Source of the DNA: Streptomyces sp. McG3
Lineage (GTDB): Bacteria; Actinomycetota; Actinomycetes; Streptomycetales; Streptomycetaceae
Direction: 5' to 3'
NCBI RefSeq assembly: GCF_018619185.1
Contig: NZ_JAAXYC010000018.1
Span: 1-53,463 of the forward strand
DNA length: 53,463 nt
Below the pieces are notes generated by a model. The model worked only from the letters and a program-made list of their open reading frames with translations. It was not told the origin of the DNA and searched no databases. Shown here piece by piece: positions 24,006 through 32,302 of the stretch. Numbering within the stretch: position 1 is the first letter of the stretch; every line of letters begins with the position of its first letter. The translations under genes were made by a program, and so were the position numbers.

Positions 24006-26290
24006 ACACGCCCCGCACGAGTGCAGGCGCCGCCGGCCTGCTGGCCAGGCTGATGGAGACGGTGCGCCCGGAGTTCCGGGCCGAGGTGTTCTGTCCGCCG
24101 CGGGACAGCCCGGTGTTCTTCCCGGGCGAGTGCCGTATTCCGTCCTGCCCGACGACGCTGACGATGGGCAGGCTGAAGCTGTGTCGCACCCACCATCACC
24201 GCTGGGCGGCGGCAGGGCGCCCGGTCGACCTGGATGGCTGGTCCGCACAGGAGGACGCGCGACTGCACCAGCGACGCCAGGTGTCGGCCTGCCTGGTCGC
24301 CGGGTGCAACCGAGCCCGAGCCGCCCACGCTCTGTGTCACCGCCACGCCTCGCGGTGGACCCACGCCGAACGCCCGCCCCTTGGAACCTGGCTGGGACGG
24401 ACCCTCTATCAACCGCCGCGCAAGCCCTGGTCCGCCGAGCGGACCTGCGAGTTCCCCGACTGCCCGCGGTGGACCGACAGCCCCGACGCTCCGCTGTGTC
24501 ACACCCACCACAACCGGTGGCGCAAGCACGGCCGACCGACCCTCGACACCTGGTACGACGACCTCGCTCACCGCGGAGATCCGAAGATCCGCCTGGAACA
24601 GCTGGCCCCCGCCCTGCGCCTGGAGTTCCAGTTCGGTCTGCAACACCGGCACGACGAGGGGCTGCGCTTCACCCCCGCCCGCGACGTCCGCCGCGCGGTC
24701 ACCTGGGCCTGCGAGGCACCCGTCACCAGCCTCCTGGACTGGGACGAGAGCACCTGGCGCGACCACGTCGCCCCGCTCGGACCGGGCGGGAAACGCCACG
24801 GCCACAACGTGGTGGCCTTCCGCTTCATCGCGGACACCCGCTTCGCCCTGGAGCACCTGCTCATCGCCGATGATCCGTGGGCCGACCAGTATCCGCGCGA
24901 CATCTGGGACCTGCGGCACTTCGCCTTGGCCGAAGGAGAGACGCGCTACCTGCGCTTCGGTGGCATATCCCAGCCCTGGCTGCGCGAGCTGGTCAAACGA
25001 TGGTGCCGTTGGCGCCTCAGCACGAACATCAGCGTCAACACCGTCGCGCAGAACCTGCGCTCCCTGGCCCATCTCGCCGGGCATCTGCCGCCGAACGCCG
25101 CGCCGGCCGACCTGACGCGCGCCAGGATCGAGACGTGGCTCGCCGCCCTGGCCGTCGACTACCCGGATGTGTTCACCCGCCGGGCCACGATCAACTCGCT
25201 CGGCCGATTCCTCGCAGATGCCCGCGCCCACGACTGGCAACCGGTCCTGCCGCGAGACGCCATCATCTACAACGACGCTCCGCCTCCGCCGCCTGCCAAG
25301 CCCCGCTGGATCTCCGAGCACCTGATGCGACAGATGGAGAACCCGGCCAGCCTGGCACTTATCTCCACCGACGACCTCCGCCTCATGGTCCCACTGCTGA
25401 TCTCCTGCGGCCTGCGCATGAAAGACGCCCGGCGGCTGAAATTCGACTGCATCACCCACGACGACACTGGCGCCCCATACCTGACCTGGGTCAACCACAA
25501 GATCCACGGCCGCATCGCGTTCTTCCCCATCAGCCAGGCCCTCGCCGACGAGATCGCCGCACAACAGAAGCGCGTCCAGGCCCGCTTCCCTGCCGGAAGC
25601 CGCTTCCTGTTCCCCGGCTGGACGGCCAACCTCAACGGCAGCAAGGCCGTCTCGGACACCTGGTGCCGCGAACAGATGGAGACCTGGCTGGAGCGCATCC
25701 GCCTCATCGACGAGCACGGCCGCCCAGCTCGCGTAACCTTCCACCAGTTCCGCCACACGCTGGGCACCCGATTGATCAACGCCAACGTCCCGCAGCACAT
25801 CGTCCAGCAGCTGCTCGACCACATGTCGCCGCAGATGACGGCCATCTACGCCCGGCTGCACCAGAAGACCCTGCGCGAGCACTGGGAGAAGTCCCTCAAG
25901 GTCAACGCCGAAGGCGAAGCCGTCGCGCTGCCGGTGGACCATCCGCTCGCCGATGCGACCTGGATGCGGTTGTCCCTGGTCCGAGCCAAGGTCAGCCTCC
26001 CCAATGGCTACTGCGGGGCTCCCATCCAGACGGACTGCGAGTACGCGAACCCCTGCCTGGACTGCCGCTTCTTCATCACCACCGGTGACTTCCTCGACCA
26101 ACACCGACGTCAGCGGGAAGAGACCCGCAAGCTCATCGGCGACGCCGAGCAAGCCGGCCTGTCGCGCATCGTCGAGAAGAACACCCGCACACTCGGCAAG
26201 CTCGACACGATCATCGACGCCCTCGAACAGGCTGGACCGCAACAGATTGTGGCCGGCGGAAAGGTGACCGATCTCGATGCCACCGGCTGA
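24002..26290 (+). CDS. tnpB: large tyrosine recombinase, Tn554 TnpB-like
   Basis: A 762-residue recombinase. The N-terminal ~190 residues contain three Cys/His-rich repeats of the type CRTHHHRWAAAGR, CHRHASRW and CHTHHNRWRKHGR, probably small zinc ribbons that bind DNA. The C-terminal half has the catalytic set: Arg in SCGLRMKDARRL, HQFRHTLGTRL, LLDHMS and Tyr in AIYARLH. A further Cys cluster (CGAPIQTDCEYANPCLDC) follows. The GTG start is coupled to tnpA, and the end overlaps tnpC by 14 bases. Length and layout match TnpB of Tn554-like elements. Confidence 0.9.
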   Translation: MNTPRTSAGAAGLLARLMETVRPEFRAEVFCPPRDSPVFFPGECRIPSCPTTLTMGRLKLCRTHHHRWAAAGRPVDLDGWSAQEDARLHQRRQVSACLVAGCNRARAAHALCHRHASRWTHAERPPLGTWLGRTLYQPPRKPWSAERTCEFPDCPRWTDSPDAPLCHTHHNRWRKHGRPTLDTWYDDLAHRGDPKIRLEQLAPALRLEFQFGLQHRHDEGLRFTPARDVRRAVTWACEAPVTSLLDWDESTWRDHVAPLGPGGKRHGHNVVAFRFIADTRFALEHLLIADDPWADQYPRDIWDLRHFALAEGETRYLRFGGISQPWLRELVKRWCRWRLSTNISVNTVAQNLRSLAHLAGHLPPNAAPADLTRARIETWLAALAVDYPDVFTRRATINSLGRFLADARAHDWQPVLPRDAIIYNDAPPPPPAKPRWISEHLMRQMENPASLALISTDDLRLMVPLLISCGLRMKDARRLKFDCITHDDTGAPYLTWVNHKIHGRIAFFPISQALADEIAAQQKRVQARFPAGSRFLFPGWTANLNGSKAVSDTWCREQMETWLERIRLIDEHGRPARVTFHQFRHTLGTRLINANVPQHIVQQLLDHMSPQMTAIYARLHQKTLREHWEKSLKVNAEGEAVALPVDHPLADATWMRLSLVRAKVSLPNGYCGAPIQTDCEYANPCLDCRFFITTGDFLDQHRRQREETRKLIGDAEQAGLSRIVEKNTRTLGKLDTIIDALEQAGPQQIVAGGKVTDLDATG

Positions 26291-26693
26291 CAACGCCCGG
26301 TTCCTCGTCGAAGCCTCGAAGGCCCGCAGCAGACAAGCACGCGAGCACGCCGAAGAAGCCATCAAGGCAGCCGCCCGCCGCAACGAACGGCCCACCGTCG
26401 TCGGCATCGCGAACGCGGCCGGTGTCTCCCGGTCCTGGCTATACACGCAGACCGACCTCATCACCGCGATCAACCAGCTCCAGCAGCGCGTCCCGGCCCT
26501 CCACCGCAGCACCCGGAACGCGGCCAGCGACGCCTCCCTGCACCGCAGGCTGGAGACCGCGCTCGAACGCAACCGGCAACTCCGCGGCCAAGTCGCCGAT
26601 CTCACCCGAAAACTGGAGACCGCCCACGGCGAGATCCGCCGGCTCCGCGCGCTGTCGAGCACGCCGGTGGGTGGTGCGAGGAGCTCACGGTGA
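26277..26693 (+). CDS. tnpC: Tn554 TnpC-like accessory protein (DUF6262 type)
   Basis: A 138-residue basic, helical protein. A helix-turn-helix-like part (GIANAAGVSRSWLYTQTDLI) precedes a coiled coil (LETALERNRQLRGQVADLTR...). TnpC of Tn554 influences frequency and orientation of transposition and is not itself a recombinase. Overlap with tnpB supports joint translation. Its last codons are close to the HAD gene region. Confidence 0.85.
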   Translation: MPPADNARFLVEASKARSRQAREHAEEAIKAAARRNERPTVVGIANAAGVSRSWLYTQTDLITAINQLQQRVPALHRSTRNAASDASLHRRLETALERNRQLRGQVADLTRKLETAHGEIRRLRALSSTPVGGARSSR

Positions 26694-26764
26694 AACTCTG
26701 GCAAAACCGACGACTGCCCGACGCACCGCAGGGCCTGCACCGGCCGCCCTCTACGCTGCCGATC

Positions 26765-27424
26765 ATGACGCAGAGCCCTGTTGAACTGGTGATCTTCGAC
26801 TGTGACGGCGTGCTGGTGGACAGCGAGAGGATATGCATCAAAGTAGACGCAATGATCATGGCTGACCTGGGGTGCACGTTCACCGAAGCTGAAATCATCG
26901 AGCGGTTCGTGGGCTCGTCCACCGAGGTCTACACCGCAGCTGTCGAGGAACGACTCGGACGGCGCCTGGAGAAGGGCTGGCAGCAGCAATACGAGCATCT
27001 CTACGATGCGGCCTTTGAGGCCGAACTGACCGCTGTCGACGGCATCGCAGAGGTTCTGGGGCGTCTCACCACTGCCGTCTGCGTCGCCTCGAACGGTGAT
27101 CACGCTGGTATTCGTCGAAGCCTGGAGATCGCTGATCTGACGGGCCACTTCGAGGACCACATCTTCAGCGCGACCGACGTCCGTCGAGGCAAGCCTGCAC
27201 CGGACCTCTTCCAGCACGCCGCACGTTCCATGGGGGTGCAACCCGAGCGGTGCGCGGTGATCGAGGACAGTGCATACGGGGTGCAGGCAGCTCGGGCCGC
27301 CGGCATGCGGGCCTTCGGTTACTGCGGCGGCCTCACCCCCGCCTCGCGGCTGGAAGGAGCAGGCACTGTCGTGTTCGACGACATGCGCAACCTGCCCGAA
27401 CTGCTGGCGACCGCCGCCGCCTAA
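26765..27424 (+). CDS. HAD-family phosphatase / beta-phosphoglucomutase-like passenger
   Basis: A 219-residue HAD hydrolase. Motif I is FDCDGVLVDSE (nucleophile Asp plus acid/base Asp), motif II VASNGDH, motif III Lys in RRGKPAPDLF and motif IV VIEDSAYGV. The cap between motif I and II is helical, as in beta-phosphoglucomutase and related sugar phosphatases. ATG 26765 chosen because the HAD fold starts right after it. It lies inside the Tn554-like element after tnpC and before the right core, so it is cargo. Substrate unknown. Confidence 0.85.
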   Translation: MTQSPVELVIFDCDGVLVDSERICIKVDAMIMADLGCTFTEAEIIERFVGSSTEVYTAAVEERLGRRLEKGWQQQYEHLYDAAFEAELTAVDGIAEVLGRLTTAVCVASNGDHAGIRRSLEIADLTGHFEDHIFSATDVRRGKPAPDLFQHAARSMGVQPERCAVIEDSAYGVQAARAAGMRAFGYCGGLTPASRLEGAGTVVFDDMRNLPELLATAAA

Positions 27425-27520
27425 GTTCGCACTGCCTCTCGCCCAGAACTGCCGAAACGACATGTCCATCTCGCAAAGCAGCACGTCAGACCAGTCCCTG
27501 CGATTGAGAGATCGACATAA

Positions 27521-27644
27521 CCTCGAACTGCACCACGCCGTTGCAGAGTCGGCACCACCCCTGCTCGTGGCAGGCGGTGTAGACGCGGGCGGCCTGGCGG
27601 TCGGCCGCGTCAGCCGTGGGACACAGCGGGGTATGAGGGCACAT
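27521..27644 (-). pseudogene. DUF5999 gene, N-terminal fragment
   Basis: ATG 27644 starts Met-Cys-Pro-His-Thr-Pro-Leu-Cys-Pro-Thr-Ala-Asp, continues with CHEQGWCRLCNGVVQFE, and meets the right end of the Tn554-like element at 27521-27526. The open frame runs 12 more codons into the element to a TGA at 27486, so a 52-residue truncated product could still be made. The MC-P-H-x-P-C start and the LCNGV motif are typical of DUF5999. The missing C-terminus is at 22692-22771. Confidence 0.82.
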
Positions 27645-27959
27645 CGAACGCGCCGTCCTCTCCGAACGACGGGTAGTTGGACCCTCTCCGATGCCGGATG
27701 TCGTGGGGGAACACCACCCGACACCGGAGAGGGGGTATGTGGCAATCTCACTTCGGTGACGAGGTGACAGCCGTCTCCCTCGCCACAGCGGAGTCCTGGA
27801 GGCAAGCGGCTCGGTTCGGCCGGTGGCGAGGTGTCGCGGCTATCACTGCCTGCTCGTCGGGACTCACCATCCGCACTCCGGCTAACAAGTGGCGCTTCCA
27901 TTGGGCAGCTCCCTCGTCCCTACGTGAACCTGCCCGACTCCGTCTGTCGCAGCCACGGC
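27645..27959. other. intergenic region with long imperfect hairpin
   Basis: About 315 bases with no firm gene. A hairpin lies at 27682-27733, with arms beginning CCCTCTCCG and ending CGGAGAGGG. It is the upstream region of the broken DUF5999 gene. A short frame from about 27737 (Met-Trp-Gln-Ser-His-Phe-Gly-Asp) has no other support. Confidence 0.4.
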
Positions 27960-28586
27960 TCAGAATTCTCTGACACCGACGAGCACGCGGCCGAGCAAGT
28001 TCGGGTCCGCCGGCGCGGCCCTCGGAACTCCGTGCTCGGCCGACGGAGGCCGGTCGGGAAGGCGTGCATCTCTCTCGTCCTCACTGACTCGGCCAACGGG
28101 AACGAGGCCGACCTCGGCCCAGACCACCTTGCCGGGTTTACCCACGGCCGGGTGGTAGCCCCAGTTCCTGCTCATCATCGCGACGATGAAGATCCCACGC
28201 CCGCCCTCCGCCTCGACTCCGACCTGCTTGAGAACGGGCGGCCTTGCGTCACGGTCCCGGACTGACAGCCGCACGGCGTCCCAGAGCCTCTCCAGCGTCA
28301 GCTCGAATCTCTGCGACGTGTTCCGTGACGCGAGGGCCGAGACCTGCGTCGACTGACCCTGCTCCCTAGGGTGCCGCACAGCGTTGGTGACCAGCTCCGA
28401 AACCAGAAGCCGTATCGTTTCCACGGTTTCGGGGGGCACGCCCCACCGGGAGAGGAGATCGACGGTGTGCAGCCGCGCCAAGCCCACGGCGTTGGGCGTG
28501 TCGGCCAATTCGAGCGTGTTACACCGGTGTGGTGCCTGGGGCACGGTGTGCCTCCCGAGTTGAGAGAAAGGCGCGGGGTCCTTCAT
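27960..28586 (-). CDS. anti-sigma-factor-type ATP-binding (HATPase) protein
   Basis: A 208-residue protein with a single GHKL/HATPase_c domain of the RsbW/SpoIIAB type, without a histidine-kinase transmitter. Seen: N-box ETIRLLVSELVTNAVRH, the RLSVRDRDARPP strand with the Asp of the G1 box, and the glycine loop EAEGGRGIFIVAMMSRNWG. Streptomyces genomes encode dozens of these. They act as serine kinases that bind anti-anti-sigma factors or sigma factors. A C-terminal ~50-residue Arg/Pro-rich tail is additional. It is divergent from the XRE-TPR regulator at 28806, a common arrangement. Confidence 0.85.
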   Translation of the reverse strand: MKDPAPFSQLGRHTVPQAPHRCNTLELADTPNAVGLARLHTVDLLSRWGVPPETVETIRLLVSELVTNAVRHPREQGQSTQVSALASRNTSQRFELTLERLWDAVRLSVRDRDARPPVLKQVGVEAEGGRGIFIVAMMSRNWGYHPAVGKPGKVVWAEVGLVPVGRVSEDERDARLPDRPPSAEHGVPRAAPADPNLLGRVLVGVREF

Positions 28587-28805
28587 TGGCTGGCTCTCGC
28601 GCTCATGACGTGAATCAGAGCTGCCACACGCGTCGTTCGGCTACCGTGTGACCAACTCATATCAGCGATGAAAGCGTCTGGGGGCCTCAGTTGGGAGTCC
28701 CAGGATGGAGCCCCGCACGCAGGCTCCACGGGCCCCATCGAGAGCTGGCCGACGCCATCGGCATCATCAGTGGCGCGAACGGAAGTCCGCGGTGGAGGAG
28801 GAAGC

Positions 28806-30233
28806 GTGGGGCAGCAGCCGAACGAGCTGACTCCGGGCGCTGGCCCATGGCACCGCTGGGGGTACGAGCTGCGCCAGTTCCGGGAGGCCCGGCGGCTGTC
28901 GCAGCGAGCTCTCGCTCACAAGGCGTTGATCGACCGCTCACATCTCGGGCGCTTCGAGCGCGCCGAGCGTCCCGTGCCGCGGCACGCCGCCGTCGTCCTT
29001 GACCAGGCGCTCGATGCCGCTGATGCACTGGTTCGAGGTTGGGACGATGCTGCACTTCAGGCCCCCCAGGACGGCTCCGGCATCGCGTCCAGAGCCGAGA
29101 CCGCAACCCATGGGGCCAACGTGCGGGGCCATGGGGCCAACAGCATGGGACCACTGGCAGCGAGAGGGCTCGGGCAGGCAGTCTCGCTCGGAGACGACAC
29201 GGACACAGTCGTCGTCCCCGCCCGAATTCAGGGAAGGATCCTCTTCGTGCCCGTGCCCCGCCGTGTCGTTCTCGCCTCCGGGCTCGCCGGCCTGGCTGCG
29301 ACTACCGTCCCGACCACGACGGCGATGGCCGATACCGAACTCGCCACCATGGGCTCTCCTTTCGAGCATTTCGCGCAGCTCCGCCGAGTGATAATCCAGA
29401 CTGACAACCTCATCGGCCCTCGACACGTGCTGCCTGCGCTCCAGCAACATCTGGCCTCTCTTTCCGCGAGACGCCGAGCCGCCCGTGGCATCGACGCCAT
29501 GCAGCTCCTCGCATTGGAGACGCGGTACGAAGAGCTGGCAGGCTGGTTCGCCCAAGACATCGGCGACGAACGCAGTGCCCACGGTCATACCGCGAAAGCA
29601 CTCGACGCCTCTCACATCACCGGCGACTCCGATCTCACGGCGTACATCCTCGCCCGCAAGGCCCAGCTCGCCCTCGACACCGGACATCCCGCAGACGCCT
29701 TCGGACTCGCCACCGCTGCCCGACGCACCGCCCGGCCCGGAAGCCGTCTGGAGGTCATCGCCGTTCTGCACGAGGCCCACGCGCATGCCGTGCTCGGAGA
29801 AGGCCGTGAAGCCCATAGGGCCTACGAAACCGCGCTTGCCCTCCTCGGTAGCGCGGACTCCGACGGCGTCTGGGGTTCCTGGCTCGACACCGCGTACGTC
29901 AACACCGCCCGGGCGCGTTCCCTTGCTGCACTCGGCGCCTACGAGCAGGCCGCGGCCGACTTCGACAACGCGATAGCGATGCTGCCACCCGCATACCGCC
30001 GGGACCGGGGTGTCTACCTCGCTCGTGCCGCTCGTGCCCACGCGGGTACGGGGAACATGACCCTGGCCGCCCGAATCGGTGCGCAGGCCGTCGGCATCGC
30101 CGCCGAGACCGGCTCCGCGCGGATCTTCCATCAGCTCGACCATCTCGACCAGGCGCTGGCCCCCGCATCCGGCGAGGATGGCGTGGCCGAGTTCCGAGCC
30201 TCCCTCGACCGTATCGTCCTGCACCCCGCCTGA
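28806..30233 (+). CDS. XRE helix-turn-helix regulator with TPR-like C-terminal domain
   Basis: A 475-residue protein. GTG 28806 is preceded by GGAGGA, a clear ribosome site, and is preferred over an upstream ATG. HTH at about 15-75 (LRQFREARRLSQRALAHKAL, DRSHLGRFERAERPVP). A linker with a hydrophobic segment (VVLASGLAGLAATTVPTTTA) follows. From ~210 there are repeated helical pairs with Ala/Tyr at TPR-like positions (AHAVLGEGREAHRAYETALALL, AALGAYEQAAADFDNAIAML). This architecture is typical of Streptomyces regulators that sense a ligand or partner through TPRs. It lies 29 bases upstream of the RibD-like reductase gene, so it may control that pair. Confidence 0.82.
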   Translation: MGQQPNELTPGAGPWHRWGYELRQFREARRLSQRALAHKALIDRSHLGRFERAERPVPRHAAVVLDQALDAADALVRGWDDAALQAPQDGSGIASRAETATHGANVRGHGANSMGPLAARGLGQAVSLGDDTDTVVVPARIQGRILFVPVPRRVVLASGLAGLAATTVPTTTAMADTELATMGSPFEHFAQLRRVIIQTDNLIGPRHVLPALQQHLASLSARRRAARGIDAMQLLALETRYEELAGWFAQDIGDERSAHGHTAKALDASHITGDSDLTAYILARKAQLALDTGHPADAFGLATAARRTARPGSRLEVIAVLHEAHAHAVLGEGREAHRAYETALALLGSADSDGVWGSWLDTAYVNTARARSLAALGAYEQAAADFDNAIAMLPPAYRRDRGVYLARAARAHAGTGNMTLAARIGAQAVGIAAETGSARIFHQLDHLDQALAPASGEDGVAEFRASLDRIVLHPA

Positions 30234-30262
30234 CAGACCTGCTCGCACCGTCTGGAGATAAC

Positions 30263-30961
30263 GTGCCCCGCCCCTACGTCCTGCTGTCCGCAGCCGTCTC
30301 GATCGACGGCCACCTCGACACCCGCCCGGGCGAGGCCCGGCTCATGCTGTCCAACAAAGAGGACTTCGACCGCGTCGACTCCGTGCGAGCCAGCGTCGAC
30401 GCCATCCTCGTCGGCGCCGGAACACTCCGCGCCGACAACCCCCGTCTCCTCGTCAACTCGGAAGACCGCCGGGCCTCCCGAATCGCAGCCGGCCAACCGG
30501 AGTACCCCCTGAAGGTCACCATCACCGGTACGGGAGACCTCGATCCCGACTGGAAGTTCTGGCACCACGGCGGGGACAAACTCGTCCTGGCCGTCGGCGA
30601 CGCGTCCGCGGCCAAGGCACGTGCGAACCTTGGGGACCTGGCAGCCGTTCGGAGCATCCCTGCCGAGGACACATGGCCGACCGCACTCGACGCCCTCGGC
30701 GACGTGTACGCCGTCAAGCGGCTCATGGTCGAAGGCGGCGGCACCATCCACACGCAACTTCTCAAAGCAGCGCTCGCCGACGAACTCCAGCTCGTCATCG
30801 CCCCGCTCCTGGTCGGCCAGCCCGACGCCGTACGCATGCTCGGTCCGGTGGGCTACCCCGGCGGCCCCACCGCTCGGCTCAGGCTCCTGGAGACTCGTCA
30901 GATCGGTGACGTGGTACTTCTGAGGTACGCACCCAAGGACACCACGATGGAGCCCAGATGA
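30263..30961 (+). CDS. RibD C-terminal-like reductase (dihydrofolate reductase fold)
   Basis: A 232-residue NADPH-dependent reductase of the RibD-C family. Seen: YVLLSAAVSIDGHLDT at the N-terminus, VDAILVGAGTLRADNPRLLV (the nucleotide-loop signature) and KRLMVEGGGTIHTQLL. The C-terminal strand follows. In riboflavin synthesis this activity reduces the ribosyl group of the deaminated pyrimidine. The gene is directly coupled (ATGA) to a deaminase, so together they look like a split RibD. GTG start with AACG upstream. A dedicated role outside vitamin synthesis is possible. Confidence 0.87.
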   Translation: MPRPYVLLSAAVSIDGHLDTRPGEARLMLSNKEDFDRVDSVRASVDAILVGAGTLRADNPRLLVNSEDRRASRIAAGQPEYPLKVTITGTGDLDPDWKFWHHGGDKLVLAVGDASAAKARANLGDLAAVRSIPAEDTWPTALDALGDVYAVKRLMVEGGGTIHTQLLKAALADELQLVIAPLLVGQPDAVRMLGPVGYPGGPTARLRLLETRQIGDVVLLRYAPKDTTMEPR

Positions 30962-31449
30962 GCCCCACCCATGCGGCCGACGCCCCCGGCACCGGCCGCA
31001 CGCCTAACACCGCGGACCGGGACTGGCTCGCTCTGGCCTGCGAGCTGGCCGCACTCTGCCCGCCCTCGACGACCGCCTTCAGCGTGGGAGCGGTCATCGT
31101 CGCGGCCGACGGAACCGAACTCGCCCGCGGCTACTCCCGCGAGAGCGACCCCCACGACCACGCCGAGGAAGGCGCTCTCGCCAAGCTCCCCGCCGCCGAT
31201 GCTCGACTCGCCACCGCCACGATCTACAGCTCCCTGGAGCCCTGCTCCCAGCGGGCATCCCGCGCTCTCCCCTGTGCCCAGCTCATCCGGGACTCCGGCC
31301 TCCGCCGTGTCGTCACCGCCTGGAGCGAGCCCGACACCTTCGTCGCCAATGCCGCCGGCACCGCGGTCCTCGAAGACGCCGACGTAACGGTCATTGCGCT
31401 GCTCGAGTTCATGGACGCCGCACAGGCACCCAACCGGCACTTGCTCTGA
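30958..31449 (+). CDS. cytidine/dCMP deaminase-like protein (RibD N-domain-like)
   Basis: A 163-residue zinc deaminase. The motif His-Ala-Glu-Glu is seen in DHAEEGALAK, and Pro-Cys-x(n)-Cys in SSLEPCSQRASRALPCAQLI. These provide His, Glu and two Cys for zinc and catalysis. FSVGAVIVAADGTELARGYS is the N-terminal strand. Coupled to the RibD-C-like reductase. The two could process a pyrimidine or pterin intermediate in sequence. Confidence 0.88.
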   Translation: MSPTHAADAPGTGRTPNTADRDWLALACELAALCPPSTTAFSVGAVIVAADGTELARGYSRESDPHDHAEEGALAKLPAADARLATATIYSSLEPCSQRASRALPCAQLIRDSGLRRVVTAWSEPDTFVANAAGTAVLEDADVTVIALLEFMDAAQAPNRHLL

Positions 31450-31488
31450 CACCCTGCACCGGAATGGCTGATCAGGCCGCTGCTCGCC

Positions 31489-32069
31489 TCAGAATGAAGT
31501 TCGCAGGTGACAAAGGCCCCGCAACCGCCGCCCAACGGAAACTTGACCAGTCCGAGGCCGCGGGAGACGCCGTGGCGGGCCATCACGGGTGCAGTCGCGT
31601 TTTTCAAGCGGGTGACCATACCTTGACATGCCATAACCCCTGCCTGAATCCAGCCGCCGGGGCCAGTGGGTGGCGCGTGCCTGCAGGCTCCGGGCCGCCC
31701 GGACCTTGCTGAGCAGATGCTGTGGAGGTCGGTGCGTACCTCGTAGCGGGCCCGGAGCCGCCTGAGCTACTGAAGCCAAGCGAAGGTGCGTTCGACGATC
31801 CAGCGGGGTCTTGCCCAGGCCGGATCCGTGCGAGACGCCGCGGCGAGCGATCCTCGGTGTGATTCCCCGGGCCCGAAGCAGGCGGCGGCACTTGTCGAAG
31901 TCGTGGCAGCGGTCTGCGAACAGGCGGGCCGGCCGGTGACGCGGTCTCCCGCGTGCACCGGAGATGCCGGGATTCGCGTCCAGCAGGGGCATCAGCTGGG
32001 TGACGTCGTGCCTGTTTCCGCCGGTCAGCGAGACGGCCAAGGGGGCGCGGTGCCGATCGGTGCTCAGGT
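31489..32069 (-). pseudogene. IS5-family transposase, C-terminal part (broken)
   Basis: From the IS110 junction it reads Ser-Thr-Asp-Arg-His-Arg-Ala-Pro-Leu-Ala-Val-Ser-Leu-Thr-Gly-Gly-Asn-Arg-His-Asp, then LFADRCHDFDKCRRLLRARG (catalytic Asp region) and GVSHGSGLGKT. The expected RWIVERTFAWLQ (catalytic Glu) is in another frame, and a stop follows soon after. Further out ARYEVRTDLH is recognisable, then the C-terminus is scrambled until Leu-Arg-Thr-Ser-Phe-stop. No functional transposase can be made. Confidence 0.8.
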
Positions 32070-32302
32070 GGTCCTACGTTGTTGCGTGGGTTGGACGGGC
32101 CAGTCGTAAGGTCCAGAGACCCAGAGACGCCGGGTATGGCTTTCAGGTGGTTGCCCTCGATGGTTCCAAACACCTCGCCGCCCGGTGTCTCACGACGACC
32201 CGACCGATGATTAGGAGCTGCGGGGCCCCTGCGGGTGATCGCTGAGTAGGACCACGCTGGCGAGGTCGTCCGGGAGCACGGCGCCTACGACCGGAGGAAC
32301 TA
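32070..32302 (+). ncRNA. candidate IS110 bridge RNA region
   Basis: The non-coding leader of the IS110 element, where this family encodes a structured bridge RNA that pairs with target and donor DNA. It contains TCAGGTGGT (32143-32151), identical to the left target sequence at 32064-32072. Seventeen bases later CAAACACC (32167-32174) differs at one base from CAAGCACC on the opposite strand of the right target. That order (left guide then right guide in one loop) is what a target-binding loop would show. No folding was computed. Confidence 0.45.

Larger units (their letters stand above)
22772..27526 (+). mobile_element. Tn554-like element with HAD phosphatase passenger
   Basis: A 4.75-kb unit bounded by the six bases CCTCGA at 22766-22771 and again at 27521-27526. 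Removing it and one copy of CCTCGA rejoins the two halves of a DUF5999 gene in frame. It carries the tripartite recombinase set tnpA-tnpB-tnpC and a HAD-family hydrolase. The ends show weakly inverted GACTATGTC / GACATAAC motifs next to the cores. Tn554-type elements insert site-specifically by tyrosine recombination at a short core without making a target duplication of the DDE kind, which fits. All genes look intact. Confidence 0.85.

Noticed and set aside
23948..27901. A 1,317-codon minus-strand open frame over the Tn554-like genes
   Set aside because: It is the antisense of tnpB, tnpC and the HAD gene, caused by high third-position GC. Its composition is Arg/Gly/Val rich and it has no domain.
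28938..30248. 436-codon minus-strand frame
   Set aside because: Antisense shadow of the XRE-TPR regulator; Gly/Val/Glu rich and without motifs.
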